From the NCBI GenBank assembly GCA_017635595.1, contig JAGBLF010000005.1, positions 1 through 36,230 on the forward strand: 36,230 bases of DNA. Reading direction: 5' to 3'. A program made the translations under genes and the position numbers. This stretch comes from Alphaproteobacteria bacterium (GTDB lineage: Bacteria > Pseudomonadota > Alphaproteobacteria > RF32 > CAG-239). Positions within the stretch are counted from its first letter, which is position 1; each line of letters starts with the position of its first letter. A model generated the notes under the pieces. The model was not told the DNA's origin, ran no database searches, and worked only from the letters and a program-made list of their open reading frames with translations. This document shows positions 35,142 through 36,230 of this stretch, in pieces.

Positions 35142-35180
35142 AAAAGGTAACCCACTGGATTAACCGGCAGATTACCTTTT
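35142..35180. terminator. Terminator-like hairpin between the two nuclease-like genes
   Basis: AAAAGGTAA (35142-35150) pairs with TTACCTTTT (35172-35180), with a smaller CTGG/CCGG stem in the loop. T5 follows on the minus strand, so it probably ends transcription of the upstream gene. Confidence 0.7.
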
Positions 35181-35182
35181 GA

Positions 35183-35211
35183 TTGACATCTCAATTAATG
35201 TATATTACCAT
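35183..35211 (+). promoter_or_regulatory. Candidate plus-strand promoter
   Basis: TTGACA (35183-35188), a 17-nt spacer and TACCAT (35206-35211). A transcript would start at about 35217, the first bases of the folded GC-rich element, and run antisense into the end of the large gene. Confidence 0.4.
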
Positions 35212-35214
35212 ATA

Positions 35215-35304
35215 GGTGGTCAGATGGCAGTAAATCGTCCAGCGCTGCGGAGCGGATATTTCTATCCATATCGATGAGGGAGGTGGGCGTCCCTCCTGAC
35301 TACT
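35215..35304. repeat. GC-rich multi-hairpin element
   Basis: The ends GGTGGTCAG (35215-35223) and CTGACTACT (35296-35304) pair over 9 bp with two wobbles. Inside are ATCG/CGAT closing two hairpins (CGCT/AGCG and GGATA/TATCC), then GAGGGA/TCCCTC with an 8-nt loop. It is visibly GC-richer than its surroundings. On the minus strand it is open in frame with the gene upstream, past that gene's TAG, to a TAA at 35195. It could be a structured RNA or a palindromic mobile repeat; only one copy is in this window. Confidence 0.55.
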
Positions 35305-36229
35305 TTGCCCCAAATAACGTTCGGTATAAATCATCGATTTTTATTTGATAATCGCTTTTTATTACATTTTGATTTGGTTTGGACGGATTCACACTTACAA
35401 ATCCCATATCAAGTTTATTTCCAGCAGAATTTACCAATGCCTGATTTTGATTATATTTCGTCTGAAAAACAGCAGAATTTGGCCTATAAATGGCATTATC
35501 AATAGAATTAGCTACATCTTCCGGTGTCATTCCATCATTTATAATTCTTTTATTATACAACTTTCTAACAACATTTGCAGGAATATACATACGGTTATTT
35601 TGCATCAATGGTTGATTTACATCTTGTCTTTTATCATTTAAGATGTTTCGATAATCATCTGATATGTTCCTGTATCTGATATCTTTGAAATTATTACCAT
35701 TACTTAACTGGTTAATTAAGTTTCGACGTCCATTCCATTCAATAAAAGAATTTAGTCCGGATTTACCTAATGCTCCGCCGGTTAAAGCACTTCCGCCGTA
35801 ACCGGCTATCTGACCGGCTCTGCGTGCTAAATTTCGACTTTGACTGTCTTTCAAATTAAGATATTCATTCATCTGTGTATCTATTCCCAGTTTGTTACCC
35901 AGCCAGTCCAAACCGCCGAATGTCATGCCGTTAATCGTTCTGTTCATACCATACAAAACATCCATACCATTCATCAGTAAATCGTTTTCGATAGCGCGTT
36001 GTCGTTGCTGTGCCCAAACACCGGATTGCGGCAAAGATGTCGAATAGCTGCCATTTGCTGTTGCATAATTTTTTTGAGTACTCGGTATATTGCCGTAACC
36101 ACTGCTCCTACTGTTGTCAAAACCGCTAACCATTCCGGACATAAAACTGCCGGCGGCATTTGCTTGCTTAAACCTATTGACACCTCGCTGATAATCGTTC
36201 AACTCCGATTGTGTCGGCGTTATCGGTAT
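35300..36229 (-). CDS. Partial large protein with nuclease-like C-terminus
   Basis: The frame is open to the window edge, so the 5' end is missing; the apparent TTG start inside it is not real (ITPTQSEL precedes it in frame). About 310 residues are visible. The first part is Gly/Ser/Asn-rich, then come AGYGGSALTGGALGKSG and a C-terminal domain with YIPANVVRKLYNKRI, DGMTPEDVANSIDNAIYRP and a final basic tail. This resembles the ends of phage polyvalent or polymorphic-toxin proteins with a PBECR-type nuclease, by eye only. No immunity gene is evident directly downstream. Codon use is AT-rich and fits the genome. Confidence 0.6.
   Translation of the reverse strand: MPITPTQSELNDYQRGVNRFKQANAAGSFMSGMVSGFDNSRSSGYGNIPSTQKNYATANGSYSTSLPQSGVWAQQRQRAIENDLLMNGMDVLYGMNRTINGMTFGGLDWLGNKLGIDTQMNEYLNLKDSQSRNLARRAGQIAGYGGSALTGGALGKSGLNSFIEWNGRRNLINQLSNGNNFKDIRYRNISDDYRNILNDKRQDVNQPLMQNNRMYIPANVVRKLYNKRIINDGMTPEDVANSIDNAIYRPNSAVFQTKYNQNQALVNSAGNKLDMGFVSVNPSKPNQNVIKSDYQIKIDDLYRTLFGAK
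35772..35790. repeat. 19-bp direct repeat, copy 2
   Basis: Identical to 35032-35050. Here it lies inside the partial large gene, just before its C-terminal domain. Confidence 0.8.
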
Positions 36230-36230
36230 C

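Noticed and set aside
34457..35304. Integron gene cassettes separated by attC sites
   Set aside because: The small same-strand ORFs with structured spacers suggested it, but I find no paired GTTRRRY and RYYYAAC core sites at the element ends and no integrase.
35215..35304. A tRNA of about 90 nt
   Set aside because: The outer stem is 9 bp with no T-arm or TTC loop, and no anticodon arm can be placed.
36200..36202. TTG as the start of the gene at the right edge
   Set aside because: The frame stays open to the window end with plausible coding sequence and no SD precedes the TTG, so the gene is simply cut by the window.

Overview
The window reads as chromosome from a low-GC (about 40% by eye) Gram-negative bacterium, most likely an alphaproteobacterium. 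The gene orders rpsL-rpsG-fusA-tuf, ffh-rpsP-rimM-trmD-rplS and hfq-hflX fit a proteobacterium. A full-length pyruvate:ferredoxin oxidoreductase points to anaerobic or fermentative life, perhaps an uncultured gut alphaproteobacterium. That assignment is inference: no 16S rRNA gene is present. Most genes have good Shine-Dalgarno (SD) sequences and AAA/GAA-rich codon use.

Layout. 1-4445: minus-strand str operon (rpsL, rpsG, fusA, tuf) with its promoter. 4474-7627: a 930-residue HExxH protein with a Gln/Pro-rich tail under a consensus promoter, then a 23-residue membrane protein with its own promoter. 7634-9548: hfq-hflX-lipoprotein, each overlapping the next. 9653-12864: plus-strand rmuC-murG-sirtuin operon with overlapping genes. 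12889-13916: solitary glutamine-amidotransferase-like gene. 13937-17651: minus-strand ffh-rpsP-rimM-trmD-rplS. 17664-21398: nifJ. 21442-22794: solitary gene for a catalytically dead M16-like protein. 22746-24806: putative metal exporter and a glycosyltransferase. 24847-30240: gyrA, then endonuclease I and a phosphoethanolamine-transferase-like enzyme. 30353-31012: a small membrane protein, and a third solitary plus-strand unit encoding a 47-residue acidic peptide after a long structured leader. 31029-34153: glycosyltransferase and thrS. 34194-36230: accessory end with a 62-residue ORF, two proteins resembling phage or polymorphic-toxin nuclease C-termini, and two highly folded non-coding segments.

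The backbone is translation, protein targeting, DNA topology and envelope synthesis. The most unusual material is (a) three monocistronic plus-strand units at about 12.9, 21.5 and 30.7 kb, each with a TTGACA-N17 promoter, no SD and its own terminator; the two longer ones have clearly atypical codon use; and (b) the 34.4-36.2 kb end, where nuclease-like modules sit beside structured RNA or palindromic elements. No tRNA, rRNA, CRISPR array, transposase or integrase was recognised. All family assignments come from reading motifs by eye, with no database search.
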